Origin: Brassica napus | Lineage: Eukaryota; Streptophyta; Magnoliopsida; Brassicales; Brassicaceae | Direction of reading: 5' to 3' | Assembly: GCF_020379485.1 (NCBI RefSeq) | Contig: NC_063452.1 | Coordinates: 54,279,377-54,343,376 of the forward strand | Length of the DNA: 64,000 nt | In this document: positions 61,283-64,000 of the stretch, one piece after another | Layout: every line of letters begins with the position of its first letter | Numbering within the stretch: position 1 is the stretch's first letter | The notes under the pieces: model-generated | What the model saw: only the letters and a program-made list of their open reading frames with translations | Databases searched by the model: none | Told to the model about the DNA's origin: nothing | Translations under genes and position numbers: made by a program

Positions 61283-61550
61283 CGTTGTTTCGTCTGGTCT
61301 GAAACTTTTTAACTGAACGGTGACTGTCGTACTTGGGGATATGACATGAACTTCTGCTTACGTTTTGGGCTTTAGTAATGGGCTTTTGTAAAGAATTGGG
61401 CTTCTTGAAGAGGAAGTGGACGGAGCAGGTATACACGAAAACTTAATTTTAGATTCCAAGTTAAAAGATGGTTTAATGTGTACAACAGTGTGAGCTTTGA
61501 GTTCAGTATGTTTACACATTGTGATAACAGCAACGGTATTCTTGATATCA
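61283..61550. promoter_or_regulatory. Short spacer between Mpv17 and M28 peptidase genes
   Basis: Both genes lie on the minus strand, so these 268 bp hold the Mpv17 leader and promoter and the peptidase 3' UTR. No clear TATA box was identified. Confidence 0.4.
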
Positions 61551-64000
61551 TCATCTCAATTCACCTTTTAAGACAAGTGATGCATGTCTTATAGCTCTAG
61601 ACACTCTCCACATCTCGTGTTGAACATGTTCCCAAGAAGCTTTGGTCTTTACCCTCTTTGCATTGTCTATTGCATCATCAACTCCAGGAAACGATTTTGA
61701 TCCGTAGTCATCGTACTTGGATGGTCCGTACACCAAATGCTTGTACCATGTTCTTCCAGAGAGTCCATCTCTGTCTGTTAAAGCTCTCTCCGCCATCATT
61801 AATCTGTCATTGAGCTCTCTCACTCTCAAAGCTCCCTTTACTCCCTCCTGCACAGAGTCCAGTGAAGCCAGTTTTACTTGTTGATTTTGTCAAAATATGG
61901 AACTTTATAGACATTACCTCTTTCTCTATATTAATTTCTTGTGCTGCTGTAGATAGATCTTGGATTGATTTGATTAACGGAGAGATATCTATGCTATGTC
62001 CTAACATCTCCTTCTCCAAATCTTCTGCACTTTTCTGTTTACACAGGTAGACATACACTACTACAGCAATTGACTCCCTCATTAACTGTTTTGACTCATG
62101 TTCACTTACCTTGAGTTCTGATGCATAGGAGGTATAGTTGAAAGGTAAGAACTCATCATCTGCTAACCGAAGAGCCACCATACCTAAAACACTAGCTATT
62201 GCCACATGTCGATGAAACATAGGGTCTCCAAATTTTTCCATCCAAGTGAAGTCATCATACATAGAGTGATAGACTGGATATCCTGTTATTTTATTTAATT
62301 TTAACAATGATTAGTCTCTAAATCCTACTGACCATGATGTTAAGTTCATCTAGTGTTGGTGTAAGAGGCTGATTCTGAGACTTACCTCCTCCGAAAAGCA
62401 TGTCAACTACTGGAACGCCTACATGTTGCACAAATGATGCGTAGTCCGATGCTCCACTCCCTAATCTTCCTATCTTCACATACCAAAGTTATACAAATCA
62501 GTTTATCCATGAGACAAAAAATTGTAATCGAAGTATCTAAACGTAGTGTTATTCTTCACTTACCACACCAGAGTTGTTTGATCGTATCCACGATTCATAA
62601 ATGCTTTGTGTTGTGTTATCTGGATCCCGGACCTGCAGATTGTTATAACAAAAAGATACTTACCATTCAAGATTAGCTTAGAGATAAAGACTTACATACC
62701 TCTTTAGCCACTTGTTTGATCAAGTCATCGAGTTGTGGAGTCGCGGAAGCACGAAACCCTGGGCCAGATACCGCACAATCTGCATTCAAGTAGGCCACTG
62801 CTCTTGAAGCTAGCATCTGTCTGTTATCTTCTACCCATTCTGTTGACCCAATCTACAGAAGAAAAACATTAAAAACTTGACTTTCTGCTGCTTCCACATG
62901 ACAAAAGTAGACAAAATATAAAAAAAGTAGAGGTAGAGACTAAACACCAGAGCATACTCCTCAGCATCCCAGTTGCACAGAATAATCGTCCGTCTAGGCT
63001 TCCATCCTCTCTTTTGAAGCTTATCTAACCTTTGTGCAATCTACAGTAGTATCAAAATAATGTAACCATTTACAAACTTGTACCATATATGTTCACTACT
63101 CACCTCCAAAAGAACAGCAGTCCCACTGTTGGGATCAACAGCTCCAAAAGTCCAAGCGTCTCGATGGTTTCCAAGAATCACATATCTAAACCAAACATAC
63201 AAGTCAGTATCTAAACTTCAAATACAACCATAAAGCTTCACTCATACTACCTATCAGGCTCTTCTCCACCTTCAATCACTCCAATAACATTCTCAATCTC
63301 AGCTAAAACAGTCTTCCCCTGAAACCAAAGTTCAAATCTTTTAAACCAAAAACACACACAAAAAATCTACCAAAGGTTGAGACTTTCTTTCACACAAAAA
63401 ACTCACAACGTAGCTCAAGTTCAAGATCCCAGGCCCAGGCCCAACACCTCCAACAACACTCTTCAAGATCACTTCCGCATCAGCCGCAGAGATAGGCAAC
63501 GAAGGTATACCCGGAGAGTCTCCCCTCAACTCCACTTCCTCCTCCGACAACCTCTCGCACCCATCAACACTAGCCCACCCAGGAGTCGTCGGATCACCCA
63601 GCCCATTGTAAACAGTACCCACCTGAACCCCGCTAGGCGGCATCCACCTACTCTCCGGAAAACACTCCTCTCCGCCGTAATCTCTCTCGTCAGTATATAT
63701 CACAACGCCTACAGCTCCCGCCTCGTACGCGTTCCTCACTATGTCTCCTCTGTAAATCTTCCCGTACCTCGCGACCACGACGGCCCCGGAGACGTTTAGG
63801 CCGGCGAAATCTTCGACTCGTCCGTAGTTCGCGTACGCCGCGGGGCCGGAGACGTCGCCTGACTTGGCGTAGGCGTGGAACGTAGGCGTGACTTCGTCCG
63901 CGTAAGGGTTGTCTCCGAGGTGTTCTTGCTCCAGAGAGAAAGTGATGATGGACTTTGACGATTCTGTTGGTGTTAGTGAGAGTGAGCGATGAACTGGGTA
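61551..64000 (-). CDS. LAMP1: M28 family glutamate-carboxypeptidase-like protein, AMP1-like (5' end outside window)
   Basis: The minus-strand gene runs off the right edge; the first visible residues are [23 protein letters not shown] domain follows ([40 protein letters not shown]). The M28 core has all five expected zinc ligands in context: His and Asp in [17 protein letters not shown], Glu in NWDAEEYAL, Asp in AYLNADCAV and His in [11 protein letters not shown]-terminal dimerisation domain ends in [10 protein letters not shown]. The N-terminal membrane anchor should lie beyond the window. Relatives are AMP1 and human GCPII; Arabidopsis LAMP1 (At5g19740) is at this position in the gene order. 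No break was seen. Confidence 0.88.

Overview
The window is plant nuclear DNA from the mustard family, most likely Brassica, Raphanus or a close relative. The genes are intron-rich with GT/AG boundaries, the intergenic DNA is AT-rich, and Helitrons, MULEs, MITEs and LINEs are abundant. The low-copy genes fall in the order I recall for Arabidopsis chromosome 5 from about At5g19860 down to At5g19740. Orthologue names rest on that remembered order plus recognisable protein sequence; no search was run.

Conserved genes, left to right: a DUF538 secreted protein (17.9-19.0 kb, +); an RbcX-type Rubisco assembly chaperone that has lost its central exon (19.7-20.8 kb, +); a plastid alpha/beta hydrolase (21.7-23.5 kb, +); an importin-5-like karyopherin (KETCH1/EMB2734 type, 32.3-38.2 kb, +); an ERF transcription factor (RAP2.11 type, 39.6-40.3 kb, +); alpha-tubulin (TUA5 position, 40.6-42.3 kb, -); alpha-tubulin (TUA3 position, 54.9-56.6 kb, +); a mitochondrial dicarboxylate/tricarboxylate carrier (57.6-59.3 kb, +); an Mpv17/PMP22 protein (59.8-61.3 kb, -); and an AMP1-like M28 peptidase cut by the right window edge (61.6-64.0 kb, -). 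No peptidyl-tRNA hydrolase or JmjC gene was recognised where At5g19830/At5g19840 would lie; that space is transposon DNA.

The rest is mobile DNA. From 0 to 17.5 kb there is a LINE tail; a MULE with 101-bp terminal inverted repeats, a transposase gene and a convergent GRF zinc-finger/membrane-anchor gene; a tandemly duplicated 2.9-kb block containing a Helitron; a second Helitron-like element carrying exons and introns of a PP2A scaffold (A) subunit gene; and a Ulp1-associated MULE remnant. From 23.5 to 32.3 kb there is a LINE fragment and a 5.1-kb Helitron that holds gene-like exons and ends 210 bp before the importin start codon. From 42.3 to 54.9 kb, between the two divergent tubulin genes, there is a MITE split by a Helitron and a truncated LINE, remains of a second MULE-type locus with the same GRF/membrane-anchor gene, an RPA-like OB-fold gene, about 400-bp tandem repeats and an F-box-like pseudogene.

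The most notable signals are: the tubulin pair, a 1.68-kb inverted duplication with identical exon and intron lengths whose homogenised tract stops near the 3' end; the recurrent GRF/coiled-coil/membrane-anchor accessory gene next to MULE proteins; the PP2A-A exon-carrying Helitron; and the RbcX gene lacking its core exon.
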